Assembly (NCBI GenBank): GCA_963555705.1
Contig: OY743171.1
Location: 24,174,852-24,238,851 of the forward strand
Length of the DNA stretch: 64,000 bases
Reading direction: 5' to 3'
From: Ligustrum vulgare
Lineage: Eukaryota > Streptophyta > Magnoliopsida > Lamiales > Oleaceae
Positions 1 through 11,188 of this stretch are shown piece by piece. Below the pieces are notes generated by a model, which was given only the letters and a program-made list of their open reading frames with translations, made no database searches and had not been told where the DNA came from. Made by a program: the position numbers and the translations under genes. Position 1 is the stretch's first letter, and the number at the start of each line of letters is the position of its first letter.

Positions 1-71
1 GTTGCATATATTGGGCCTTTATTTTGGATTTCTTCACTTGAGCTTGCTAATGGATTGGGCCAATTATATCA
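1..71 (-). repeat. Left (3') LTR end of copia element 1, cut by window edge
   Basis: This stretch matches 4514-4584 with a few substitutions. Read on the minus strand both copies begin TGATATAATTGG, a TG start as expected of an LTR. The purine run AAGGTGG lies just upstream on the minus strand (72-78) and could be the polypurine tract. The rest of this LTR lies outside the window, so its length is unknown. Confidence 0.7.
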
Positions 72-305
72 CCACCTTAATTGGTACAGTCAGTATCCTC
101 ATCACATTTTCTGTAAAAATAAGAAAGAGAAGTATCAAATTCAACTATATTTAATAACTTAAGAGCATATTTAAATTTGGCAATAGGGATCATTTTAGTG
201 CCAGCATTTGCTGGATTAAGTATAGTAGGAATTTTTACAAGTTTTACAAGACCTTTTTCAGTAATGTTCCTAATGAAGTGAAACTTTACATCAATATGTT
301 TTGAC

Positions 306-608
306 CTATTGTGAAAAACAGGATTTACTAAGATATAAAGCACTTTCACTGTCAGTGCATATTTCAACTTCAGAATTACTTAAACAGCCTGTTTCAGTCC
401 AGCTAATACAAGAATCATTTAGAGTAAAGAAATATGCACATGTTGATTTTCTGTTGTCAACATTCCCAATAAAATTAGAATCCACAAAGCCCTTTAGTTT
501 CAATTCATTTTTAGATTTAGAAAACACTGGACTCAAATTTAAAGAACCTTTCAAATATTTCAGTAAGGATATTAAAGCTTCCCAATGTATTTCAACTGGG
601 TTACTCAT
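306..608 (-). pseudogene. copia 1 RNase H domain, truncated
   Basis: The translation contains the copia RNase H block GFVDSN followed by NRKSTCAYFF and SCISW, typical of the C-terminal end of copia pol. In the family an ALSTTEAEY-like block with a catalytic glutamate follows. Here the text jumps to EVEICTDSESALYLS, so part of the domain has been deleted or shifted in frame. It would degrade the RNA strand of the RNA:DNA hybrid during reverse transcription; this copy is unlikely to be active. It lies just inside the left LTR, as expected for the end of pol. Confidence 0.75.
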
Positions 609-739
609 AAACCTACTTAAGACACTAACAGAGAAAACAATATCAGGTTAGGTGGAGACCATGAGGTACATCACAGATCCTATTGTATTAGAGTAGGACA
701 CGTCGTGCATTCTATGCTCTTTCTCAATAGATTTGGATA

Positions 740-1165
740 CTAATCAATTGATAATTTGAAATGACTGGGAAGAAGTAATGAAATAGGTTTTGAATTTAAA
801 GGATAAAAAATCTTCAAAACCTTTTCAATGTAACTACTTTGATTCAGAAATAATTTTCCTTCATTTTTGTTTCTTAAAATGTCAATTCCAAGAATTTTCC
901 TAGCTAGACCTAGGTTTATCATTTCAAATTTTCCTTTTAGTTTTTCTTTGAGACAGGAAATATCATGCAGATTTTTTCCAGCAATAAGCATATCATTTGT
1001 ATACAATAATAAGTACATGGAATCAGATTTGTCTTTTTTAAAGTAAAAACAGAGATCATATTGGCTTTTTTGAAAATTTAAACTTTGGATATAGGTATCA
1101 AATCTCTTACACAATTGCCAAGGTGCTTGCTTCAGTCCATAAAGAGAGTTCTGAAGTAAACACAC
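740..1165 (-). pseudogene. copia 1 reverse transcriptase, catalytic motif mutated
   Basis: About 141 residues carry the copia RT blocks NSLYGLKQAP, a palm motif and the downstream LGIDI and LNQSSYIEKVL blocks. In the family the palm reads YVDDM, with two metal-binding aspartates. Here it reads YTNDM, so the first aspartate is asparagine and polymerase activity should be lost. The N-terminal RT part (about 1165-1700 minus) is visible only as broken reading frames. It is flanked by integrase upstream and RNase H downstream in copia order. Confidence 0.85.
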
Positions 1166-1746
1166 TAGACAGTTTTATTTTTATTTTCAAAGCCTTTTGG
1201 TTGAGTCATATATATAGTTTCATCAAGGAGAACATATAAGAAGACAGTCTTAACATCCATTTGTTCAAGTTCTAAATCATTTTCAGTAACTAAAGCAAAT
1301 AATATTCTGATAGATGAATATTTCACACCGGGAGAATTTTTTTTTAGTGTAATCTATGCCTTATTTTTGAAAAAAAACCTTTTGCTACTAATCAAGCCTT
1401 ATATGTAGGTTTACCTCCTTCAACATCCCCATCTTTTGTTTTAAAAATCCATTTACAGTCAATTGATAGTCACTAAGATCAGATTTATCATTGTCATCAG
1501 GTAAAGTTGGTGAGTTGGGTATAGAAATATCAGTAGGTAAATGTTGGGGTTGCTCCACTTATATGTGAGTATCATTAAAACTAAATTTAGTAGTCACAAA
1601 GAGGATTTTCAAAATTTTCAAACTTGCAAGGAATATATTTTCATTGAAGACAACTGACCTACTTAAAATGACTTTAAAACCGTTCTACTCCTTAACCCAA
1701 AGCCTGTAGCCCTTTACCCCTTCCTCATAACCAATAAAAACACATT

Positions 1747-2431
1747 TTAAGATCTGGGATCATGTTTTGATTGAATCATGTGCGCACAGTCAAAAACCTT
1801 TAAAATGGAGTAATCTGGAAATGCATCATTCCAAATTTGATATGGAATATTGTAGTTCACAACACTTGAGGGACACTTATTTAATAAAACAAATGCAATC
1901 TTAACTGCTTCCCACAAAATAATTTTGGCAAAATTGACTGGATTAACATGCACCTTGTTCTTTCCAGCAAGGTTCTGTTCATCCTTTCAGCAACCCCATT
2001 TTGTTGTGGACTATACGACACTGTCCTATGTCTAAGGATACCTTGGTGTTTGCAGAAATCATCAAGTTCAAAATTATAGAACTCTATACCATTATTAGTT
2101 CTGATAGTTTTGACCCTTTCATTTTTCAAGTTTTCAACCAAGGTAATCCAGTTTTTGAAAACAGTGACAGTTTGGTCTTTGGATGTCAACAAATGAACCC
2201 AAGATTTTCTGGAATAGTAATCAATAATAAGTAGTAAATACTTAAAACCAGAAACAATATTGACACGGGCAAAACCCCATAAACCGGCATGTCAGTATTT
2301 AAGAACGTCTTTAGATTTATGTGTCCTTTTTCCAAAACATGAGATTTACCTAATGTACATTCTTCATAAAATGAGAGTTTTTGTAAAATCTCTTTACCAA
2401 ATACCCCATTTATCTCACAGTTTAAGTCCAT
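1747..2431 (-). pseudogene. copia 1 integrase, frameshifted
   Basis: The pieces 2431-2186 and 2192-1881 are in different frames but join across a small indel. The first catalytic aspartate is seen in LLLIIDYYSRKSW when the frame is corrected near 2200-2230. The second lies in RTNNGIEF, where the family has DNG, so it is asparagine here. The glutamate region YSPQQNGVAERMNRTL is intact. The role was strand transfer of the cDNA ends into host DNA. The frameshift and the D-to-N change make it inactive. Confidence 0.85.
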
Positions 2432-2446
2432 TTTCTCCTACATCGC

Positions 2447-3070
2447 CTAGTCTTTTGTGCCAAAGATCAGACATTTCATTATTAACATTTTCAATATAAG
2501 AGAAGTAGGAGAATAGGACTGCACAGAAAGAATGTAAATACCATTAGTCTTGACTGTACTAGAAATAAAAAAATTGTTTCTCAGAATTTTAGTGTACCCA
2601 TTACTGACTTTAATGTCATATCCTACATCATCTAAAATTCCAAAGGATATGAGATTTCTTCTTAAATCAGGGACATATCTAGTTTGATTTAAGGTTAGGG
2701 TATTATTATCACTAAGTTTCAATACCACTTTCCCAACTCCCTTAATGTCATAGGATATATCATTGCCAAATTTCACAACGCTAGAAGTATTCACAGAAAA
2801 ATTATCAAATAAGTTCTTGTAATGGCACATATGGAAGGTACAGCCCTAGTCTAAAATCCATTCATTTTTTATTTTTGAAGTAGTGGTCACATAGACAACC
2901 CCACTATTGTTCTGTATTTCCCCAGTTTCTTGTTGAGTGTTCCTATTATCTCTTATCTTTTTAAAACACTCTTTAACTTGATGACCAATCTTTCCATAGT
3001 GATAACACTTCCTAGGAATTCTTTTGTCATCAAACCTCTTATCTCTAGGTTTTTTAGGTATATATTTCAT
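2447..3070 (-). pseudogene. copia 1 nucleocapsid zinc knuckle and protease, nonsense in active site
   Basis: A CCHC-type knuckle appears as CYHYGKIGHQVKEC, in which the second cysteine is tyrosine. It is followed by NEWILD, a TAG stop at 2846-2848, then GCTFHMC. In copia proteases this is the D-S/T-G active site, so a stop replaces the middle residue. Downstream the protein continues in the same frame to about 2447 with recognisable pre-integrase sequence. Protease would cleave the polyprotein; this copy cannot make it. Confidence 0.85.
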
Positions 3071-3179
3071 ATTTTGATAATCTTTAGTCTGTCTGGGATT
3101 ATTCCTGTTGTAGTTTCAGGTTCTATTATTACCTTTGAATAAGGTTTTACCTTTTGGTAATGTGGACTCTACATTGTAT

Positions 3180-3711
3180 GCCTCTTTCAGCTCTATTTTA
3201 GATTCAAGTTCTTTATTTTTTAGGGAAGTATAAATTATGTCAACTTTTAACTTTTGACCCCATATTCTAAAGCATTTCTAAGGTCTTTGTATTTTTCTCC
3301 ATACCATTTAATAGACAGACAACTTTTTGATCTTCAGAAAGCTTTTCACCAGCATTTAAAAGATCTTCTGTAAGTCTATTATATATATATAGCTGAAGAA
3401 TTGTTTCCATAAAAAAAATTTTTTGAAAGAGAAATAGTGAGAAAGAGTTCTTCAGATTTTTCCCATAAGGCAGCTACTGTTTTAGTCTCTCCCACTTTTC
3501 TAATCACAGTATCAGAAAGATAAAGAAATAAAGTTCTCCAAGCTAGTTCATCCATTTTAGTTCTTCTTTCAGGTTTCAAAGTTTCAGACCAAGTTTCATC
3601 AAGAACTTTAGCACATTTTAGATGGAGTAAAAGAGCTTTAATTTTCCGACGCCAGAGACTAAAATCCCCTTTCTCATTCCAAATTTCAACTTCAACTTTT
3701 GCAATAGCCAT
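3180..3711 (-). pseudogene. copia 1 gag
   Basis: The minus-strand ORF starts MAIAKVEVEIWNEKGDFSLW and continues with WRRKIKALL and ETKTVAALWEKSEELF, the usual opening of copia gag (UBN2-type) where WxxW-like and LW blocks are conserved. The ATG at 3711 is the likely element start. After about 3379 the frame breaks, and gag-like text continues in other frames to about 3180. Gag forms the virus-like particle. The copy is frameshifted and ends before the zinc knuckle. Confidence 0.75.
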
Positions 3712-3719
3712 TTTTAAAA

Positions 3720-4584
3720 GAATTTTGTGGGAGAAAAAAATACAAAAACCAGAAGAGAGCAGATAATGGAGTCAAGGTATTTGTAGTAAAATGCAAGACT
3801 AAAAATAAAAAATTTCAAGTCACATGAAGAAGTTACAGCACAAAGCAGGAACAACAACTGTAAATCACAAAGTTTATAGATATGGATAAAAACACAGAGT
3901 ACAGGTCTAAAGGTAAGCGAGTATGGGCAAGAAAATCTTTCTTTTCCTTAACCTTACTTAGGTCGGCCCTAAAATTCCTCAGATTCTCGGATTCTCTTAA
4001 GGAATCCTGAACAAAGATAAGTAAAGGGGTCCAAGCAAAGCTTCAATGGAGGAAAAACAGAAAGATTAGTGAAGAAAGTGGAAGAAACCTTTAGAATTAA
4101 AATATTTAACCTGATTGATGCGAGAGAAAATTTCAACCCTTCAGTTTCTTCCAAGAATATTTTAGAGGAGGTAGATCCGTTTGCAGATCTTTCAGATCCA
4201 GAATCCTTTTGCTGTAAACCACTAGATCTGTAAGCTAAATATATAGATCTTGTGAAAAGTCGAAGGTATCAAGTGCAATTCAACCCTGAGTTTTTTAGAT
4301 CTGGGTTTTTTACCAAAAATTCTTGCGATTTTGAGAGAAAATTTTTAAGATCCCTTTAAAAACCCAAAAATTTCTTTGTGTATCAGAAAAGCGACCTAGC
4401 ACGCTCCAGTTGGTTGATCTAACAGCTTGTAACAAACTCAGTTATAACAAAAAAACGCTTTTTGAAGATGCGAAATGGATCCGGGCTTTGGGCTCTGAGC
4501 TTGAATCCAGTAGGTTGCATATATTGGGCCTTTATTCTAGATTTCTTCAATTGGGCTAACTAATGAACTTGACCAATTATATCA
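3720..4584 (-). repeat. 5' LTR and leader of copia 1 (inner edge unresolved)
   Basis: The outer end is at 4584 (minus-strand TGATATAATTGG), matching the left LTR. The next five bases, ACAAT (4585-4589), would be the target duplication, but the other side is outside the window. Between 3720 and 4513 lies LTR plus untranslated leader. Short minus-strand ORFs here (e.g. 4154-3969) show no recognisable protein. Confidence 0.5.
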
Positions 4585-4589
4585 ACAAT

Positions 4590-6000
4590 GTAATCAATAG
4601 TTTTTGTGCTTAAGTTGATTCTCTTAAGAGATTGAACAACTAGTTTTACCAAGCACCCCACACTTTAATGTATTTGTAGGAATGCATTCTACCTTTCCAT
4701 AATTCATAACATATTGAAATAGTTTTCTTCTGAGGAACCCTATTTAGAATAAGTTTAGCAGTAAGAATTGCGTCCCTCATAATTTTTTTGGTAACCCGGA
4801 ACTAATAAGAATAACATTAAACATGCCTTTCAAAGTTTGATTTTCTCTCTCAAAATCTCCATTTTGTTGAAAAGTGTATGTAATAATTGTTTGGTGAATA
4901 ATTCCAGACTTGTAATTGAATTCATCAAATAGTGATAAATCATATTCAACGCCTCTATCGGAGCTTAATATCTTGATTGTTTTACCAAGTTGATATTTAA
5001 CTTCATTTTTGTACATGACAAATGTATCTAATGCCTCATCTTTACTATTTAGTAAATATATAGAAATATCTATTGTAATCACCAATAAATGTGATAAAAT
5101 ATTTTTGAAAATTTATAGCACATATATGACAAGTGGCTCCAGTGTCTACCCACCAATCCTTAGGATTTCATACCAAGTTCATGTTAGAAATATCTATAGA
5201 AATGCTATCTACTTCTGTCAAGTTGGCTTGGAGTGGTTTATTCTTTTGATTATCTTTCCTTTTTCGAAAATCCCTCTCATTATACCTTAGCTTCTTATAT
5301 AGTTAAAACAATATCCTTTATATCGCTTTGCATAGTTGCTTTTCTCTTTGTCATAAGATGAGTTTTGGACGCTTCATTTTCTTGTTTTTAGACCCAAATA
5401 ATTACACCATGTTAGCTTCTACTTCCATATTTCACACATAACTTTCTTCTCTTTAACCCTATTGTCTTATTCAATGCGAAGTTAGACAATTAGATCCTCC
5501 ATCGACATCTCCTTGCGCTTACACTTCAGATATTTTTTGAAATATTTCCATAGTAGAGGTAGTTTCTGGATCATAACAGCAATCTAGAAAGACTCACTCA
5601 ATGTTATGCCTTCTGCCTCTGTATCATGGAGAATAACTTCATCTCTTGAACCTCACTAATTACAGTCTTTAATTCAACCATCTTGAAATCCAAAAAAATG
5701 TCGATAATAAATTTTTTTGTCGTGGTATATTCTATATTATATTTTTTTGTCAAGAGATTCTCACAATTTCCTATTATACAATGGGTTATCTAACCAGTTG
5801 ATAATATAGTTGTGTCATAGGATGCTTGAATATTTTTAGACTTCAATAGCCAACCTTGAATTTTTGTCAGTAGTACTCTCCTATATTTGTGCAGGACATT
5901 TTTCATGCAAAAATTTAACAAGTTTTAATGTTGTTAGATAAAATAACATCTTTTTAGAAGAAAGAGACAAGAGGGCTCTTTGGAGAATGTGGTCACAAGA
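4590..6000 (-). mobile_element. Ty1/copia fragment 2 (gag to integrase), heavily decayed
   Basis: On the minus strand from high to low coordinate there is a gag block SMEDLIV with internal stops near 5490, a protease active site WWVDTGATCHIC with intact DTG near 5125-5155, and an integrase core. The core at 5085-4777 contains SKDEALDTFVMYKNEV, SSDRGVEY and FQQNGDFERENQTLKGM. Near 4740-4660 follows VPQKKTISICYELWKGR, the usual end of the integrase core. RT and RNase H are absent. The family differs from copia 1 (SDRGVEY versus NNGIEF). Copia 1 abuts it at 4584 and probably inserted into it. Confidence 0.8.
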
Positions 6001-7109
6001 TAATTAAGTATTTACAAAATATTGTTTCAATTCATCCTATTTCATCAGATCTGAGGTGTGGTAGAGTTCATTCATGCAGAGTTCTATTACTACTAATGGG
6101 TGGCTCCGAGATTTCTTATGGGAACATGCATCCCATGTAATTCAGTCTTCTTATGCCTGCAGAAAAAGATCTATGAGTAAATGAATTCTAGCTAGTTTCA
6201 AATAGATCAATTAAGACTTGCAATGAGGGATTCATACTCAGCCTCGGTATTGGTTGTTGGAAATTCAAAGCGAAGGCTTTGCCAATGTAGTGACTTCTCG
6301 GGGCTGATAAGGACAATTCCAGCTCCTGCACTGACCTCCGTAGATGATCCGTCCACATATAGGTTCCAAGCTTCGTCTTGATCAGGTCTTTCAATGTCAA
6401 CGGGATCATGAAATTTGGCTATGAAGTCTACAAGGGTCTAGCCTTTAATGGTGATTCTGGGTTTATAAGTGAGATCAAATTGCCCTAGCTCTACTACCCA
6501 TTTCATCAATCTCCCAGATGAGTCTGGTTTTTGCAAGGTCTGGCATAGGGGATAGTTGGTGAGTACATCAAATGCGTGTTCTAAAAAGTATGGTCTCAGT
6601 TTTCTCGAACTCGTGACCAATGAATAAGCGAGTTTCTCCATCGACGCGTATCATAGCTCCGCATCCTTTAATGCATGACTAACATAGTATACTGGGTGTT
6701 GGACATTATTCTCCATTCAAGTTAGGACTGAGTTGACGAAACTTACTGACATAAACAAGTATAATTTCATGGTTTCCCTCGGCACTGGTTTCGAGAGCAG
6801 TGGTGGGGAGGAGGCGAGTTGTTCTTTCAGATCTTCAAAAGCTTTTTGACGCTGTTCAGTCCAATGAGAATTTTCCCCAGCTTCAAGGCTTCGAAGAAAG
6901 GTTTACATTTATTTGTCGATTTTGAGACAAATCGATTTAGAGCTGCTATCCTTCTAGTGAAGCTCTGGATCTCCCTTATGTTGGTCGGGGCTTTCATGTC
7001 AATTAGAACATTGATTTTCTCTGTGTTGGCCTCGATTCCTCTCAGATGTACCATGTATCCAAGAGCTTTTTGGATCCCACTCCAAAGGAACATTTCTGCT
7101 GGTTTAGCT

Positions 7110-7534
7110 TCATTTGTATTGTCTGAGAATGGTAAACATTTCGGCTAGATGTTGGATATGATACGATGATTTGATGCTCTTTACCAACATATCGTCCACA
7201 TATACTTCCTTGGTCTTACCAATTTGTTCTGCGAACATTCTATTGACAAGTCTTTGGCATGTTACCCCTGCATTTTTCAACTCGAATGGCATCATCCTAT
7301 AGAAATATAGCCCTTATCTATTATGAACGAGGTATGTTCTTCGTTTGGATCATACATTGAATTCTGATTGTATCCGGAATATGCATCCATGAAGCTCAAC
7401 AGCTCATGCCTCGTTGTGGCATCTACCATTTGATCTATGCATGAAAGTGGGAAGCTATCTTTTGGGAACGCTTTGTTCAAGTCTATGAAGTTTGTACATA
7501 ACTTCCATGTCTTGTTGCTCTTGCGCACAAGCAC
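7110..7534 (-). pseudogene. Tat-type gypsy reverse transcriptase
   Basis: Two minus-strand segments carry RT blocks. One has KLCTNFIDLNKAFPKDSFPL and FMDAYSGYNQ; the other has MMPFELKNAGVTCQRLVN and YVDDMLVKS. The YVDD palm aspartates are intact. The family usually reads C-V-D-Y/F-x-D-L-N-K-A, so CTNFIDLNKA carries a D-to-N change outside the metal site. A frameshift near 7290 separates the halves. Downstream on the same strand come GYMVHLRGIEAN and FTRRIAALNRFVSKS, the RT-RNase H connection. Confidence 0.8.
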
Positions 7535-8629
7535 TAGATTGGAGACCCACTCTGGGTACTGTGCTTCACGTATGAACTCATTCCCAAGTAACTTTTCAAT
7601 CTCGTTATCCAGGGCTTCATACCTTTCCCCTTTTAGAAGGAGACGCTTCTATTTCTTAGGTTTTGTTGCATGTTCTATGTTGATCTTGTGACAAGCTAGA
7701 TGTACGGGCATCCCTTCCATATTTGCATAAGTCCGCGCAAAGACATCACTATTTTCTTTCAGGAAGCTTATCAATTTTGATCTTACCAGTTATTTAAGAT
7801 CTTTCCCTATTTTCAACTGGTGTTTTGGTCTCTCGTTGTCAAGATTGATAGCTACAAGGTCTTCCACTGGGCCAGTGCGCGGCTCATTTTGATCTAAGCG
7901 GGGGTCCAAGGGTCTGAATTTCTTCGATCAGGTCTTCCTCTCCAGCTTCTACAACCTGGTGTACTCTTATCGGGTAGAAGTGCAAGTTACATTCCCTTGC
8001 AATTATTTCGTCTCCTCTCACAACACCGAATCCGTGCAGCACGGGAAATTTCATCATGTAATGATAGATAGATGTGACAGCCTTTAGTTCATGTAAGGTA
8101 GGTCTTCCCAGTATGGCATTATGATTTGATGGTATGTCATCTATGACGAAATCTGCTTTTGGTCCCCGAAGATCACGTCTCCTTTCGAAATTACCCTTGT
8201 CACCTGTAGATCACCTTTCCTTCCCTTTAAATTTTTCTTGGTCCTTTGCTGTCACTTTTTCCTCAGTCTTACTACACTTAGTTTCCTCAGCACTATTGCC
8301 CTATCTACCCTTGTTAAGAATTCAAGGAAGGTCTTAGGTCCCTCTTCATGTACTGTCCACCAGAATCTGGATTCTGGTCAAAGACTTGATGTTACCACCA
8401 TGAGTAGTGCGTCATCTAACACCTTATCGGTGTCCATAATTTGACGATTGATTTGGTCCAGGTAGCTCTTTAGAGACTCCGTTTTTCCTTGTTTTATGGT
8501 GACAAGCTGTTCTTTCGGGGTAGTCCTAGTCTTAGCTGCCATGAAGTTGTAAAGGAATTGAGAGGATAGGTCTCCCCAACTCTTTATAGAGTGGTCTAGT
8601 AAAGTGCGTAGCCATCTCTGAGCCCTGTC

Positions 8630-8875
8630 TCATAGTGTCAGTGGAAAGGTCCTGCACATGATCGTGTCGCTTACTCCTTGCAATTCCATCCAAGACATGT
8701 AACGATCTAAGTGTGCCACTGGATCTGTTTTTCCATCATAGGTAGGCACTTGCTGCATTTGGAACTTACTGGGTAAGGTTTCCTTCAGTATTTCCTTTGA
8801 GAAAAATGAAGATCTAGTCGGGGGAGCGCTATCATAGGGATTGTGTCCTCTTTGCTTTCCCTCGAGGTCACTCAA
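8630..8875 (-). pseudogene. Tat-type gypsy gag core
   Basis: This 81-residue segment contains LPSKFQMQQVPTYDGKTDP and HLDRYMSWMELQGVSDTIMC. This is the retrotransposon gag core in which a P-x-Y-D-G-x-x-D-P block opens the capsid-like domain. The frame is broken at 8630, and gag-like sequence continues in other frames toward 8400. It is the most upstream recognisable coding part of this element. Confidence 0.7.
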
Positions 8876-9555
8876 TCATTTCCTTAATGTATTCAGCTCC
8901 TCATCATCTTTCCTTATGTTTTGGGATCCGGGTAGCTTAGGTCAAGCATTGCGACACCTTTGGTTGTCACTTTGGATGCATCACTTTTGACTCTAGGAGG
9001 CCCGAGATATGGGTTACGAGCAGACCTCTCAGAGTGATATGATTCTGCCCATCCTCTATTCATCTTTGAGACCCCTTTCGGGCTGGTGTTGTTAGCTCTG
9101 GACCTAAATGGCTGAAAACACTACGTGTCCTCTTAGGTGATCTTTTACGTGGATCGCTTTCTCCGGTTGAGCTTTCTAATCTATCATACACATAATAGAG
9201 CTTCTAGCGCACTTGTCTATTATCGGGGGGTTGGTAAGATGGTTCTAGTGTGGTGTGGGGAGCTTGAGTGTTTCCTTGTGCTTGATGTTGTTGAATCCTT
9301 TCAACTACTTGTGTTAGGTTACGTAATTGACGCATGACCTCCACCATTTGGGGGTCGGACAAGGCTTGACTTCCAGGTCGTCATCCTTCCTTATACGACC
9401 TTGTACCTCCACCTTGTTCCCTTTGTCCCCGTGATTGCTCCCGGAGCCGTGGTCATCCATGTTATTTGAAGATTGTTAAGAACTTTGTGGAGTATCCAAA
9501 TTGGTTGGACGGACTATTGTTATATCACAAGCGGCCCCCTTACTCTAACGCTAAT

Positions 9556-10141
9556 TGTTGACGGTTGAAATATAAATATTCCAAGTCAGCAAGAGAAATA
9601 TGTGAATGTCAGTTATGCGATGTAAGATTGTATGTGGAAGAGGTGAATCCCAGGTCGGAATGGACGATCTAGACTCCATGTATGCTTTTGTATATCTTTA
9701 TATAATAGGCTTTAAGAAGCCAAAGTTAGGATTCTTTTATGAGCTACCCTTTCCTATATTTATAAAGAAAAAGGGGTGAGCTTTGGATGTTTACAATACC
9801 TGACTGCTTTTCATTATGACATAACTAAACTACTTGAACTTTTATATAGTATAAAGTCGTTGACTTTCATCTATTCTAATTGATTCCATGTCTAGTTAAT
9901 TGTTTCAACTGTCATGTAAGTAAGTAGTTATGGTCTCATTTAACCTTCGTAAGTCAATGTTCGACCTCACTCTTCCACGTCGGATGATTAGGTATTGTCT
10001 GACCTGATGTATCCAGGTTGAAATCGTGTTAGGGACCTCAATCCTTTGACTACAAGATGTGATTCAGTTGTCATCCGACCTGATGGTGTCAGTCAGACAC
10101 ATATAAGCTGATCTGAACTCCCCAAATCGAAAACATCATCA
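9556..10141 (-). repeat. Probable 5' LTR of the Tat-type gypsy element
   Basis: On the minus strand, sequence ending CCGTCAACA (TGTTGACGG on plus at 9556) is followed by ATTAGCGTTAGAGTAAGGGG. This resembles the ATTGGCGCC-like primer-binding region that follows Tat LTRs. The upstream end is tentatively 10141, where minus-strand text starts TGATGATG, giving about 586 bp. No second LTR copy is present in the window, so the boundaries are inferred. Confidence 0.45.
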
Positions 10142-10946
10142 AACATCTAATTCGGATTACCCATCAATAGTAGCAAAAAAAAAAAAATGAAAATTCTGTA
10201 AAAAACTTCCTCTTGTTTGGGGTGAAATATGTGAATCATTACGCACTTGATCTCTTCATATTTTCTACATGTAAATGAGTACAATTCACGATAACTGGGA
10301 GAGGCTGGTTTAAGCAGCATTAGATCGAGAGGAGCTTCGCAAACTTGCTCGTGCTCCCAACTTCTGCACTATTTTTTTCAGGTTTTTGTTCTAGGTTCAG
10401 TATTAGTTCCCCTACTCACGATCATATTCCAGTAAACCCTAAAGGTATGTCTCTTATAATTTTTATGATAAGAAGCAATTAGAGGCAGGGTTATATTAAT
10501 AATCAGGTTAAGGATAGAAACTACTTGCTTTTATCTATTGATTATTTGTCCTGTTTTGTAGTTTCATTTGCGGCTTAGATTTTGACTTACTTAAGAATCC
10601 TGAATTATATGTTAAGTTTCCCAAGGGGGATTTAATTGTATTAATTTTTTATCTTCTAATTGGGTTTTGTTTGATTATCAGAAAGGTGAGTCTTCTATTA
10701 TTTCAGTAGATTATCTTTGCATAATGTCTGAAATTTTGAGTGGGTTATAACATTCTATTATTTATGTTTCATTCACACCATATGATTTCACTTCTAAGTT
10801 GGCATGTCCCATTAAAAAAAAAAAAACTAGTATAAATCATATTGGTTGTGAAGTTCTTGATGAATAGCTTATGCCTTTTAATTGTTTGAAAAAGGTGTAC
10901 AAATCTTAAAGGACTATCTATTGGTGTAGATTAAAATCAGATTTTT

Positions 10947-11188
10947 AGTAGATTTTGATAAAAGTTGATGAGATGTGTGGTTAAAATGTTGTTGGTCCCA
11001 CAAAATTTATGGTTGAGATTAATTGTTGACTTTGACTTATATTAAAATATAGATTTTAATTTATTTTAGTAGATTTTGATAAAAGTTGATGGGATGTGTG
11101 GTTAAAATGTTGTTGGTCCCACAAAATCTATGGTTGAGATTGATTGTTGACTTTAACTTATATTAAAATCTAGATTTTAATTTGTACC
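10947..11188. repeat. Tandem duplication, two 121-bp units
   Basis: Two adjacent near-identical units start at 10947 and 11068 (both AGTAGATTTTGATAAAAG). They lie inside the large first intron of RLCK pseudogene 1 and differ at only a few positions. The text resembles AT-rich MITE sequence (a TTGGTCCCACAAAAT core), but no terminal inverted repeats were found. Confidence 0.8.

Larger units (their letters stand above)
72..4584 (-). mobile_element. Ty1/copia retrotransposon 1, degenerate
   Basis: On the minus strand the order is gag (about 3711-3379), zinc knuckle and protease (3070-2447), integrase (2431-1747), reverse transcriptase (1165-740) and RNase H (608-306). Integrase before RT is diagnostic of Ty1/copia. 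The repeats at 1-71 and 4514-4584 mark the LTR outer ends. The inner edge of the 5' LTR and the primer-binding site were not resolved: the usual initiator-Met complement TGGTATCAGAGC is not present on the minus strand between 3700 and 4584. Every enzyme domain carries frameshifts or catalytic substitutions, so the copy is not autonomous. Confidence 0.85.
6188..8900 (-). mobile_element. Ty3/gypsy Tat-type fragment: gag, protease, RT, RNase H and second RNase H
   Basis: On the minus strand: gag near 8875-8630 (KFQMQQVPTYDGKTDPVAHL), protease-linker around 8340-7900 (NAILGRPTLHELKAV), RT 7534-7110, the RT connection with RNase H from 7093 to 6438, and an archaeal-type RNase H near 6409-6188. The last gives LYVDGSSTEVSAGAGIVL and TEAEYESL once a frameshift is allowed. 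This second RNase H is a hallmark of the Tat/Ogre branch. No integrase follows; sequence changes to copia 2 at about 6180. Many frameshifts and stops interrupt it. Confidence 0.8.

Noticed and set aside
4777..5085. Host gene with an integrase-like fold
   Set aside because: Flanked by copia protease and gag blocks in the right order, so it belongs to a copia fragment.
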